Below, in pieces: positions 22,669 to 28,704 of a stretch of 28,704 bases of DNA. The notes below the pieces were generated by a model. That model ran no database searches. It had not been told where the DNA came from and saw only the letters and a program-made list of their open reading frames with translations. This DNA is from Scatosoma sp002474405 (GTDB lineage Bacteria > Bacillota > Clostridia > Christensenellales > Borkfalkiaceae), in the NCBI GenBank assembly GCA_937892545.1, contig CALAFO010000082.1:1-28704 (forward strand), read 5' to 3'. The stretch's first letter is position 1. Each line of letters begins with the position of its first letter. Position numbers and translations under genes: made by a program.

Positions 22669-24186
22669 ATGAAAAAAATAATTACCATTATCATATCGGC
22701 TTGCCTTATGGCTCTCGGCTGTTTCGGGCTTGTCGCATGCGGAAACAATAATCAAAATAAAAACGACAAATTGTCCGTCGTTTGCACGATATTCCCCGAA
22801 TACGACTGGGTAAGCGAAATACTCGGCGAAAATAAAGACAACGTAGAACTTACTCTTCTTCTCGACAACGGTGTAGACTTGCACAGTTATCAGCCGTCCG
22901 TACAGGATATCGCAAAGATTTCCACTTGCGATTTGTTTATCTACGTCGGCGGCGAATCCGACGCTTGGGTTGATAACGCGCTTAAAAACGCAACCAACAA
23001 AAATATGAAAGTTATCAATCTGCTCGAAGTTTTAGGCGACAAAGTAAAAACGGAAGAAACCGTCGAAGGAATGGAACACGAGCACGAACATAGCCACGAA
23101 CACGAAGAAATTACCGAAGCGGATATAAAAGACAGAACGCTTGCCGATTTTGCGGGCGAATGGAAGTCGCTTTATCCTTATCTTACAAACGGCGATCTCG
23201 ACGAATATCTCGAACATAAAGCGGAAGAAGACGGCGACGAAACCACAACGAAAGAAACTTATCGCGAAAAATATACCGCGTCATGGGCTTGCGACGCAGA
23301 TAAAATTACGATAAACGGCAATTCGATTACGTTTACTTACAAAGACGGAACAACGCAAACAGCAACCTATTCTTACGCAGGTTATTCAAAGAAACTCGAC
23401 GCGGACGGCGATATAAGCAGCGTTCGTTATCAGTTTACGACGGATAGCGAAAACGCACCTAAATACGTTCAATTCAACGACCACGGTCACGAACCGGGAG
23501 AAGCCGAACATTTCCACGTCTATTTCGGCAACGACGGTTTCGATTCGCTTATGAATTCCGCAACAAATCCCTTCTTTGTTAAAAACGCTCTTTCGGTAGA
23601 GGAAATTCTCGACGAACTTATGGGACACGAACACGAAGAAGAAAACGACGAACACGTATGGCTTTCGCTTAAAAATTCGGAAATTCTCTGCAAAAAGATA
23701 ACTTCCGAACTCTCCGCGCTCGATAAAGACAACGCCGCGACTTACGAAAACAATTTTGCCGCATACAAGCAAAAACTTGCCGCTCTCGACAAAGACTATT
23801 CTTCGGCTGTTAAAAACGCGAAATACAAAACTCTCGTATTCGGCGACAGATTCCCGTTCCGTTACCTTGTGGACGATTACAATCTGAAATATTACGCCGC
23901 GTTTGCGGGCTGCTCGGCGGAAACGGAAGCAAGTTTTGAAACGATAGTCTTTCTTGCGGGAAAAGTAGACGAGTTATCTCTTCCTGCCGTATGCACGATA
24001 GAAGGAGCAAACCATAAAATTGCCGAAACGGTAAGAAATAATACCACGGCGAAGAATCAGAAAATTCTTACCTTCGACTCTATGCAGTCCACTACGTCGA
24101 AGGATATCAAAAACGGCGTTACTTATCTTTCCGTCATGGAAAAGAATCTTAAAGTATTAAAAGAGGCTTTGGGCGTTAACGCCTGA
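22669..24186 (+). CDS. znuA: Zinc ABC transporter binding lipoprotein with an internal ZinT domain
   Basis: A 505-residue lipoprotein (lipobox LVAC, Cys24). Residues about 35-128 are the N-lobe of a ZnuA/AdcA cluster A-1 protein, with the zinc ligand His72 in DLHSYQP. A His/Glu-rich linker (137-147) is followed at about 158-320 by a complete ZinT domain: FAGEWKSLYPYL, DLDEYLEHKA, then the metal site DHGHEPGEAEHFHVYFG with His272, His281 and His283. The ZnuA fold then resumes at DEHVWLSL (His329) and a C-lobe ending with TIEGANHKIAETV (Glu445). AdcA of streptococci carries ZinT at its C-terminus; here it is inserted in the loop between the two ZnuA ligand histidines. An AAGGAG box precedes the ATG. 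It binds extracellular zinc for ZnuB/ZnuC. Confidence 0.93.
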   Translation: MKKIITIIISACLMALGCFGLVACGNNNQNKNDKLSVVCTIFPEYDWVSEILGENKDNVELTLLLDNGVDLHSYQPSVQDIAKISTCDLFIYVGGESDAWVDNALKNATNKNMKVINLLEVLGDKVKTEETVEGMEHEHEHSHEHEEITEADIKDRTLADFAGEWKSLYPYLTNGDLDEYLEHKAEEDGDETTTKETYREKYTASWACDADKITINGNSITFTYKDGTTQTATYSYAGYSKKLDADGDISSVRYQFTTDSENAPKYVQFNDHGHEPGEAEHFHVYFGNDGFDSLMNSATNPFFVKNALSVEEILDELMGHEHEEENDEHVWLSLKNSEILCKKITSELSALDKDNAATYENNFAAYKQKLAALDKDYSSAVKNAKYKTLVFGDRFPFRYLVDDYNLKYYAAFAGCSAETEASFETIVFLAGKVDELSLPAVCTIEGANHKIAETVRNNTTAKNQKILTFDSMQSTTSKDIKNGVTYLSVMEKNLKVLKEALGVNA

Positions 24187-24205
24187 CGCACGAAGGAGCA
24201 GTAAA

Positions 24206-24904
24206 ATGGTCGAACTCGAATGTAAAAATCTTACTGTCGGATACGACGGGAAAAAGGTTGCGGAAAACATAAATTTCACCGTGGAAAGCGGTAATTATCT
24301 CTATATCGTAGGCGAAAACGGCTCGGGTAAAAGCACGCTTATGAAAACGATTTTAGGGCTTATCAAGCCGCTCGGCGGAAGCGTAACTTTCGGCGAGGAC
24401 GTAAAACAAACCGAAATCGGATATATTCCGCAGCAAACGGACGCGCAAAAGGATTTTCCTGCGTCCGTATACGAAATCGTTTTATCGGGCTGTCTGTCGG
24501 GATGCGGGTTCAGACCGTTTTACTCTCGCAAGCAAAAAGAAACGGCAAAACAAAATATGCAACTTCTGGGTATCGAACGTTTATCCAAAAGGTGCTATCG
24601 TGAATTGTCGGGCGGGCAACAGCAAAGAGTTCTTCTCGCAAGGGCTCTTTGCTCCGCCAAAAAAATTCTTTTGCTTGACGAACCCGTTGCGGGACTCGAC
24701 CCTATCGTAACGCAGGAATTATACGATATTATCGACAGACTCAACAAAGAACAAAAAATGACGATTATTATGATTTCGCACGATATAACCGCCGCCGTAA
24801 AGTATGCAACTCACGTTTTAACCGTCGGTTCGCCTTGTTTTTTCGGTAGCGCAGACGAATTCAAAAACAGCGTTTACTGCAAAAAAACAGTTGCGGAGGG
24901 CTAA
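24206..24904 (+). CDS. znuC: Zinc ABC transporter ATP-binding protein
   Basis: A 232-residue ATPase with Walker A GENGSGKST (36-44), Q-loop near IPQQTDA (74-80), signature LSGGQQQRV (134-142), Walker B LLLDEP (155-160) and the H-switch in MISHD. It powers zinc import through the permease encoded 3 nt downstream. A GAAGGAG site lies ahead of the ATG. Length and order match metal-type (cluster A-1) transporters rather than siderophore systems. Confidence 0.95.
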   Translation: MVELECKNLTVGYDGKKVAENINFTVESGNYLYIVGENGSGKSTLMKTILGLIKPLGGSVTFGEDVKQTEIGYIPQQTDAQKDFPASVYEIVLSGCLSGCGFRPFYSRKQKETAKQNMQLLGIERLSKRCYRELSGGQQQRVLLARALCSAKKILLLDEPVAGLDPIVTQELYDIIDRLNKEQKMTIIMISHDITAAVKYATHVLTVGSPCFFGSADEFKNSVYCKKTVAEG

Positions 24905-24907
24905 AAA

Positions 24908-25759
24908 ATGGACGTGTTTGAAAAATTATCTTTATACTTTCAGTTCCCGTTTGTAAGATACGCTTTAATCGTAGGCGTTCTGATTGCGCTTTGTTCGTCG
25001 CTTTTCGGCGTTACACTCGTATTGAAACGCTTTTCGTATATAGGCGACGGACTTTCTCACGTTGCATTCGGAGCAATGGCTGTCGCAGGCGTAGTCGGGC
25101 TTACGAACAATATGCTTATCGTTATGCCCGTAACGATTGTCGCCGCCGTTTTGCTGTTGCACGTCGGGCAGAACGCAAAAATAAAAGGCGACGCGCTTAT
25201 AGCGATGATTTCGGTAGGCTCGCTCGCCGTAGGTTATCTTTTGTTGAATATTTTTTCTACTTCGTCCAACCTTTCGGGCGACGTATGCAGTACGTTGTTC
25301 GGCTCTACTTCGATACTTACTCTTACGGAAAGTCAGGTGTGGCTTTGCGTAGGATTATCGGTTTTTGTCGTCGTGTTCTTTATTCTTACGTACAACCGTA
25401 TATTCGCGGTAACGTTTGACGAAACCTTTGCGAAAGCAACGGGCGAAAAAGTCGGCGTTTACAATCTCGTTATTGCCGTTATCGTTGCGGTTATCATAGT
25501 GCTTGCAATGAATCTCGTCGGTTCGCTCCTTATATCCGCGCTCGTTATCTTTCCGGCGTTATCGGCAATGCGTGTGTTCAAAAACTTTAAGTCGGTTATA
25601 ATCTGTTCGGCAAGCGTATCGGTCGTGTGCGCCGTTCTCGGAATTTTGATATCCATTGTATGCGGAACGCCGGTGGGCTCTACGATAGTTGCCGCGGATA
25701 TCGTATGTTTCGGCATTTTCTATCTGTTGGGGATAGTTTTAAGAAGGAACGCAAAATGA
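24908..25759 (+). CDS. znuB: Zinc ABC transporter permease
   Basis: A 283-residue ABC-3 family integral membrane protein with about eight hydrophobic segments. The family features are visible: RFSYIGDGLSHVAFGAMA near residues 39-56 and the long LAMNLVGSLLISALVIFPAL helix in the second half. It forms the channel for zinc released from the binding protein. It starts 3 nt after znuC with the GGAGGG site inside znuC, and its stop overlaps the next gene's start by 4 nt (ATGA), so expression of the block is coupled. Confidence 0.95.
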   Translation: MDVFEKLSLYFQFPFVRYALIVGVLIALCSSLFGVTLVLKRFSYIGDGLSHVAFGAMAVAGVVGLTNNMLIVMPVTIVAAVLLLHVGQNAKIKGDALIAMISVGSLAVGYLLLNIFSTSSNLSGDVCSTLFGSTSILTLTESQVWLCVGLSVFVVVFFILTYNRIFAVTFDETFAKATGEKVGVYNLVIAVIVAVIIVLAMNLVGSLLISALVIFPALSAMRVFKNFKSVIICSASVSVVCAVLGILISIVCGTPVGSTIVAADIVCFGIFYLLGIVLRRNAK

Positions 25760-26283
25760 AGAAAAAACTGCTTTTTTGCGGATTGCTTGCAATATTCGTT
25801 TTATTGTTCGTTTCGTGCGCGAAAGAAAAAGAGTACAAACTGAACGAAAGCACGTTTTTTCTCGTGATGACGAATATGCAGTATTATCCCGAGCAATATC
25901 TGAATAAAAATATCGAATTCGACTGTTTTACGTACGACCTTACCGACGTAAACGGAAACGTATATCGCTGCGGCGTAAGAAAATGCTCGTCGGGATACGG
26001 CTGTAAGTGCGGCAAAGATACCGTAATAGGCTTTCTTTTGCGTTATGACGGCAGTTTGCCCGAACCCAAAAATCAAAGCGAAGATACCAACGAAAAATCG
26101 TGGATACATTTACGCGGCACGCTTACTTCTACTGAAAAAACGAAAATAACCGTCTACGCTTACAATGCGGACGGCAGTATAAATAAAAACTCGACCGAAA
26201 TCATCGAATTTCTTACTTTCGACGTAAGCGAAGTAAGCGTTATATCGGATTATTCCGGTCTGAATTATTACGTTACGAAATAA
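25756..26283 (+). CDS. Cys-rich lipoprotein, possible YcgQ/DUF1980-like domain
   Basis: A 175-residue lipoprotein from the ATG at 25756, overlapping the znuB stop. The lipobox is FVSC (Cys21). The mature part contains YYPEQYLNKNIEFDCFTYD, a cysteine-rich loop (Cys72, Cys77, Cys83, Cys85) and SWIHLRGTL, an order reminiscent of the C-terminal OB-like domain of YcgQ/TIGR03943 proteins, which belong to zinc-limitation regulons in other Firmicutes. It may bind or deliver zinc outside the cell. The resemblance is by eye, and the family call is tentative. Confidence 0.75.
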   Translation: MKKKLLFCGLLAIFVLLFVSCAKEKEYKLNESTFFLVMTNMQYYPEQYLNKNIEFDCFTYDLTDVNGNVYRCGVRKCSSGYGCKCGKDTVIGFLLRYDGSLPEPKNQSEDTNEKSWIHLRGTLTSTEKTKITVYAYNADGSINKNSTEIIEFLTFDVSEVSVISDYSGLNYYVTK

Positions 26284-26295
26284 CGGAGGGATATT

Positions 26296-26934
26296 ATGGC
26301 AAATAAAAGAGAAAGAGAAAAAAGGGCGCGCGAAAACGTCGCGTTACAGTATAAAAAATCGACGAATAAACTTTTACCCTTTTATGGTTGGGCGATTGCC
26401 GTATTATCGGCTGTGATTATATGCTATTTCTTCAACTGGGTTTACGTTTACAATTCCGACTACGGCATAGAAGTGAAGGCAAGCGGATTTTCGTTTGTCG
26501 CCGCCGCGTTTTCGGGTAAATATTCTTCTGTCGATAAAATCTACGGCGATTTGGCGATGCCGTTTTACTATTACGCCAAAACTTCTTGCGAAACGCTCGG
26601 TGCGGTAACTTTAACGGCTTTTATATTGAACGTTTTGGCTGTTATCGTTCTTGTGATAGTAAGAATGACGAAATTGCAGGGATTATCTTTCGTTTCCGTT
26701 GCTTTTTCGGCTGTTTCTTCCGTTATGCTCGTAGTTGCGTTTATTGTTGCGCTCGGTATGAAAAACGATAAAATACTTTCGGTTTATTGCGGCGGAAACC
26801 CTAAATGCTATATCGGTTCGCTTTCAATTTTAACCGCGCTCGTATCCCTTGCGGGAACGGCAATTCAAGCCGTCGGCACGATAAAGTTTTTACTTCTTAA
26901 TGCGGATTATCGAAAAAAGGCGGTAGGAATATGA
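26296..26934 (+). CDS. Four-helix membrane protein of unknown function
   Basis: A 212-residue protein with a strongly basic N-terminus (NKREREKRARE) and four hydrophobic segments at about 29-49, 99-121, 128-153 and 173-194. Between the first two is an extracellular loop of about 50 residues rich in aromatic residues; a CGGNPKC pair of cysteines lies between the third and fourth. The ATG follows a CGGAGG site and the stop overlaps the next gene by 4 nt. I recognise no family. Its place in the zinc operon suggests a membrane partner for the neighbouring lipoproteins, perhaps playing the part that YcgR-type permeases play elsewhere; that is speculation. Confidence 0.75.
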   Translation: MANKREREKRARENVALQYKKSTNKLLPFYGWAIAVLSAVIICYFFNWVYVYNSDYGIEVKASGFSFVAAAFSGKYSSVDKIYGDLAMPFYYYAKTSCETLGAVTLTAFILNVLAVIVLVIVRMTKLQGLSFVSVAFSAVSSVMLVVAFIVALGMKNDKILSVYCGGNPKCYIGSLSILTALVSLAGTAIQAVGTIKFLLLNADYRKKAVGI

Positions 26935-27419
26935 AACGTTCGTTAAGAATTATATCTTCAACGCTGTTTTGCGTTTGTCTTGTTTGTTTATCCGCCTGCG
27001 GAAGAGACAGTAATACCGATTTATTGCCCGAAAGCAAGTCCGAAACTTCGGGTGCAAAAGAAGAAACTCACGAAAAAGTAGACGTCGATCTAAGCGTTTT
27101 AAGCGGGACTATGGTTTATGCGGAAGTTTACAGAATAATGTCCGCCCCGTCTGATTACGTAGGTAAAACGATAAAAATCAAAGGAACTTATAACGCAAGT
27201 TACTATTCGCCCACACAAAAATATTACAGTTACGTTCTCGTTGCCGACGCAACCGCTTGTTGCGCGCAAGGATTTGAGTTTGAATGGACGGGAAAATCTT
27301 ATCCCGAAGATTACCCCGAAAACGGCGAAACTATCGAAGTCGTCGGCGTATTCGGCAGTTACGACGAACTCGGACTGACGTACTATTCGCTTACCGTCGA
27401 TTCGTTAAAAATACTATGA
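26931..27419 (+). CDS. Lipoprotein with OB-like domain, zinc operon
   Basis: A 162-residue lipoprotein (lipobox LSAC, Cys23) with an acidic linker and a compact C-terminal domain: YRIMSAPSDYVGKTIKIKG, a paired ACC in VADATACCAQGFEFEW, and ENGETIEVVGVFG followed by LTVDSLKIL. The order (D-Y-x-G-K-x-I-x-I-x-G, CC, G-x-I-x-V-x-G) matches OB-like domains of YcgQ/TIGR03943 type, and it looks distantly related to the lipoprotein encoded at 25756. It overlaps both neighbours by 4 nt, so it is translationally coupled. Zinc binding is inferred from the cysteines and context. Confidence 0.75.
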   Translation: MKRSLRIISSTLFCVCLVCLSACGRDSNTDLLPESKSETSGAKEETHEKVDVDLSVLSGTMVYAEVYRIMSAPSDYVGKTIKIKGTYNASYYSPTQKYYSYVLVADATACCAQGFEFEWTGKSYPEDYPENGETIEVVGVFGSYDELGLTYYSLTVDSLKIL

Positions 27420-27538
27420 AAAAACGCTTGAAAAGAATAGTAATGTTTACGATATTGATTGTAGTTATCGTAGGAATAATTATCCTTCAAAACGCATTGA
27501 GCGGCGGAGTTTGCCCTTTCTGCGGTCAAAAACATTAA
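27416..27538 (+). CDS. 40-residue membrane peptide ending in CPFCGQKH
   Basis: The ATG at 27416 overlaps the preceding stop codon (ATGA) and gives a 40-residue peptide: a basic N-terminus (KKRLKR), one membrane helix (about 8-26) and a C-terminal CPFCGQKH with Cys33, Cys36 and His40, a minimal zinc-ligand set. Positive-inside topology puts the cysteines outside the membrane. It is the last gene before the terminator at 27581. Its overlap, placement and ligands make a genuine gene likely. A role in zinc capture or in assembling the neighbouring lipoproteins is possible but unproven. Confidence 0.7.
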   Translation: MKKRLKRIVMFTILIVVIVGIIILQNALSGGVCPFCGQKH

Positions 27539-27580
27539 CGATTGTTTTGAATTGATACATTGACGTTGTTTTATAAAGCG

Positions 27581-27639
27581 AAAATGCTCTGGCGAATAGA
27601 TTTTCACGAAAGAAAGTTTATTTGTCGGAGCATTTTTTT
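27581..27639 (+). terminator. Long intrinsic terminator of the zinc cassette
   Basis: A 25-bp hairpin (27581-27605 with 27612-27636, loop ACGAAA) with no mismatch other than G-U pairs on the plus strand, ending in a run of seven Ts (27633-27639). The wobble pairs would be A-C mismatches on the other strand, which fixes the direction. It ends directly at the ribosome site of the next gene. Confidence 0.85.
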
Positions 27640-27651
27640 AGGGAGATAACG

Positions 27652-27966
27652 ATGACGGCATATGAAAGACGGTACTCGATACTGATTATTTTGTGTAGAC
27701 GGCGACACGAAACAAGAGAAAATCTCGCCAACGAATTCGGCGTAAGCAAAAGAACGATAGAATACGACATACTGTATCTTTCACTGAAATATCCGATATA
27801 TACGAAACAGGGTAACGGAGGCGGCATTTACATAACGGCAGGTTTCAGACTTAATAAGCCAATTATGAACGAAAAGCAAATCGGCTTACTTAAAAGACTT
27901 GCGACAGCGCTTAACGGCGAAGATAAAGAAATCATAATCGAAATCGTAAAAATATACAGCGGATAA
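27652..27966 (+). CDS. Small HTH_11/DeoR-type winged-helix protein
   Basis: A 104-residue protein from the ATG at 27652 behind an AGGGAG box; the frame is open upstream but across the terminator. ILCRRRHETRENLANEFGVS followed by KRTIEYDILYLS is the helix-turn-helix and PIYTKQGNGGGIYI is the wing, as in the N-terminus of WYL and DeoR-type regulators. The sensor domain of those proteins is absent, replaced by about 35 residues with a helical tail (NEKQIGLLKRLATALNGED). Such short forms are frequent in clostridial integrative elements. Its target is unknown. Confidence 0.8.
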   Translation: MTAYERRYSILIILCRRRHETRENLANEFGVSKRTIEYDILYLSLKYPIYTKQGNGGGIYITAGFRLNKPIMNEKQIGLLKRLATALNGEDKEIIIEIVKIYSG

Positions 27967-28014
27967 TGTCCTAAACCTTGAAACGAAAATCCGCACCTGA
28001 ATATTACGGATAAA

Positions 28015-28103
28015 AACGGAAAATGTCGTAACCGAAGAATAGCGGTGATTCGCCAAGCGGGTTAGCGGCGAACACCGCTTTCGTTACGCTTCCGTTTTCC
28101 GTT
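28015..28103. repeat. Long imperfect hairpin
   Basis: Nested arms: 28015-28023 with 28095-28103 (9 bp, AACGGAAAA), 28027-28036 with 28080-28088 (one bulge) and 28041-28054 with 28067-28079 (13 bp, one bulge). It is part of a stretch of about 330 nt (27967-28300) in which I see no convincing gene, only structured DNA. Confidence 0.65.
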
Positions 28104-28126
28104 ATTTCGGTCGGTTCGGTTAAGTT

Positions 28127-28191
28127 TAGGCGTGTGCTTGTCTTCGGCGAGCGCAGCGAGCCGACTTGTATCAAAGACAAGCACACGCCTA
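28127..28191. repeat. 18-bp perfect inverted repeat with inner hairpin
   Basis: TAGGCGTGTGCTTGTCTT (28127-28144) pairs exactly with 28174-28191. The loop itself folds (TCGGC at 28144-28148 with GCCGA at 28160-28164) around a GAGCGCAGCGAG core. GC-rich cores of this kind recur in clostridial conjugative elements. Confidence 0.8.
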
Positions 28192-28200
28192 ATTGCCAAC

Positions 28201-28225
28201 GTCGCAAAATCCTTGCGAGTTTGAA
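28201..28225 (+). repeat. 25-nt direct repeat, right copy
   Basis: GTCGCAAAATCCTTGCGAG followed by TTTGAA, matching 21568-21592 at 23 of 25 positions in the same orientation. It is separated from the left copy by the whole zinc cassette and the HTH gene. Confidence 0.6.
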
Positions 28226-28250
28226 GGTAAAATTAAAGCGTAAAAACGGC

Positions 28251-28290
28251 ATAAAAATAGACGGACAAAATTTAGTGATTTATCCGTCTA
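28251..28290 (-). terminator. Intrinsic terminator after the sigma-like gene
   Basis: TAGACGGA (28258-28265) pairs with TCCGTCTA (28283-28290), extended by a G-U on the minus strand and three A-T pairs. On the minus strand the hairpin is followed by ATTTTTAT. It lies 10 nt beyond the stop of the sigma-like gene. Confidence 0.75.
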
Positions 28291-28300
28291 AAATTTTGCA

Positions 28301-28704
28301 TTAAAGGTTGTTTGTTGCAAGCGCATATTTCCTTTGCAGACTCATTCTTCTTCGCCAAATCGTCGTACGGTTTACATTCAAAAGACGGGTTACTTCGAGA
28401 TAGGTAAGCCCTGCCATATATGCGCATAACGTTTCGCATTCCGCGGCAGTCAATTTCATCTTCGCTATAAGCCCGTCAACGGCTGTATAATCGTTTTTCT
28501 GCTCGTCGTCGAGTGTTTTTACAGGCTCGCCCGTAATTCGTTCGTCAAGGCTTACTGTGTTGGTTATATGGCGTGTGTATTGTTTTTCTAAGTATCTGTC
28601 CGTATGGCGGAAGCAAGCACTTCTGATTGTTATCGTCTTTCCGTATTTGGTAATATAATCGTCGCCGAGTTTCTTACCGATATGCTCACATAAAAATAAC
28701 ATTG
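28301..28704 (-). CDS. Sigma-factor-like HTH protein of a mobile element, 5' part beyond right edge
   Basis: The last 134 or so codons of a gene that enters from the right edge. The methionine near 28702 aligns with an internal position of the homologue at 20531 (FLC-x-x-x-GKKLGD), so the true start is outside the window. The middle segment (KYGKTITIRSACFRHTDRYL) matches the truncated copy. The C-terminus holds an HTH: TAAECETLCAYMAGLTYLEV then TRLLNVNRTTIWRRRMSLQR, like sigma-70 region 4. Such proteins are encoded in clostridial integrative elements, so mobile DNA probably continues to the right. Exact function is unknown. Confidence 0.75.
   Translation of the reverse strand, partial: MLFLCEHIGKKLGDDYITKYGKTITIRSACFRHTDRYLEKQYTRHITNTVSLDERITGEPVKTLDDEQKNDYTAVDGLIAKMKLTAAECETLCAYMAGLTYLEVTRLLNVNRTTIWRRRMSLQRKYALATNNL

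Noticed and set aside
28004..28252. 82-codon minus-strand frame over the structured segment
   Set aside because: It spans perfect inverted repeats, lacks a ribosome site, and its composition follows the repeats. I treat the segment as non-coding structure.
1..28704. CRISPR array, rRNA or tRNA genes
   Set aside because: No regularly spaced repeats, no rRNA-like segments and no cloverleaf with a GTTC-type T arm were found by eye.

Overview
The window looks like the chromosome of an uncultured gut-type Clostridia (Firmicutes). The reasons are strong AGGAGG-type ribosome binding sites, single-membrane lipoproteins with lipoboxes, paired MalF/MalG-type sugar permeases without a dedicated ATPase, a PhnP-like hydrolase and remnants of clostridial transposons with large serine recombinases. 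I cannot name the genus from sequence alone. No rRNA, tRNA or CRISPR array was seen.

Region 1 (about 1-18900, minus strand) is a Gram-positive glycan-utilisation locus. Read in the direction of transcription it runs: GH2 glycosidase, two sugar ABC permeases, a TIM-barrel-like lipoprotein, the solute-binding lipoprotein, a 1505-residue modular lipoprotein, a 45-residue peptide gene, a 754-residue modular secreted protein, then (after its own promoter at 4706-4734) an ADP-ribosylglycohydrolase-family protein, a GH3 beta-glycosidase, a PhnP-like metallo-beta-lactamase-fold hydrolase and the start of a trehalase-like glycosidase that runs off the left edge. A perfect consensus promoter (18847-18875) drives the GH2 end, and its leader contains two perfect palindromes. 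A divergent ArsR-type HTH regulator (19016-19969) is the obvious candidate controller. The likely scheme is capture of an oligosaccharide at the cell surface, import, and intracellular cleavage by GH2, GH3 and the trehalase-like enzyme.

Region 2 (about 19970-21640) is mobile-element debris: a frameshifted XRE regulator, a nested inverted repeat of about 235 nt with a terminator at its centre, a sigma-like gene cut short, the first 35 or so codons of a large serine recombinase fused to it tail to tail, and an intact small TnpW-like gene.

Region 3 (about 21660-27640, plus strand) is a complete zinc-acquisition cassette: a Fur/Zur-type regulator behind a perfect consensus promoter, a small His/Cys membrane protein, a ZnuA-type binding protein with a ZinT domain inserted in its middle, ZnuC, ZnuB, and four small membrane or lipoproteins including a 40-residue membrane peptide ending in CPFCGQKH. 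A 25-bp hairpin with a T-run closes it.

Region 4 (27641-28704) holds a small HTH protein, about 330 nt of densely structured non-coding DNA, and the 3' part of an intact sigma-like gene homologous to the truncated one in region 2. A 25-nt direct repeat (23/25 identical) occurs at 21568 and 28201, on either side of the zinc cassette, so the cassette may be cargo of, or wedged between, related mobile elements.

The points most worth follow-up are the ZinT-in-ZnuA architecture with its small metal-ligand proteins, a pair of hairpin elements with a compensatory base-pair change (4776-4837 and 7344-7403), the unannotated 45-aa peptide gene, and the nested inverted repeats in front of two genes.
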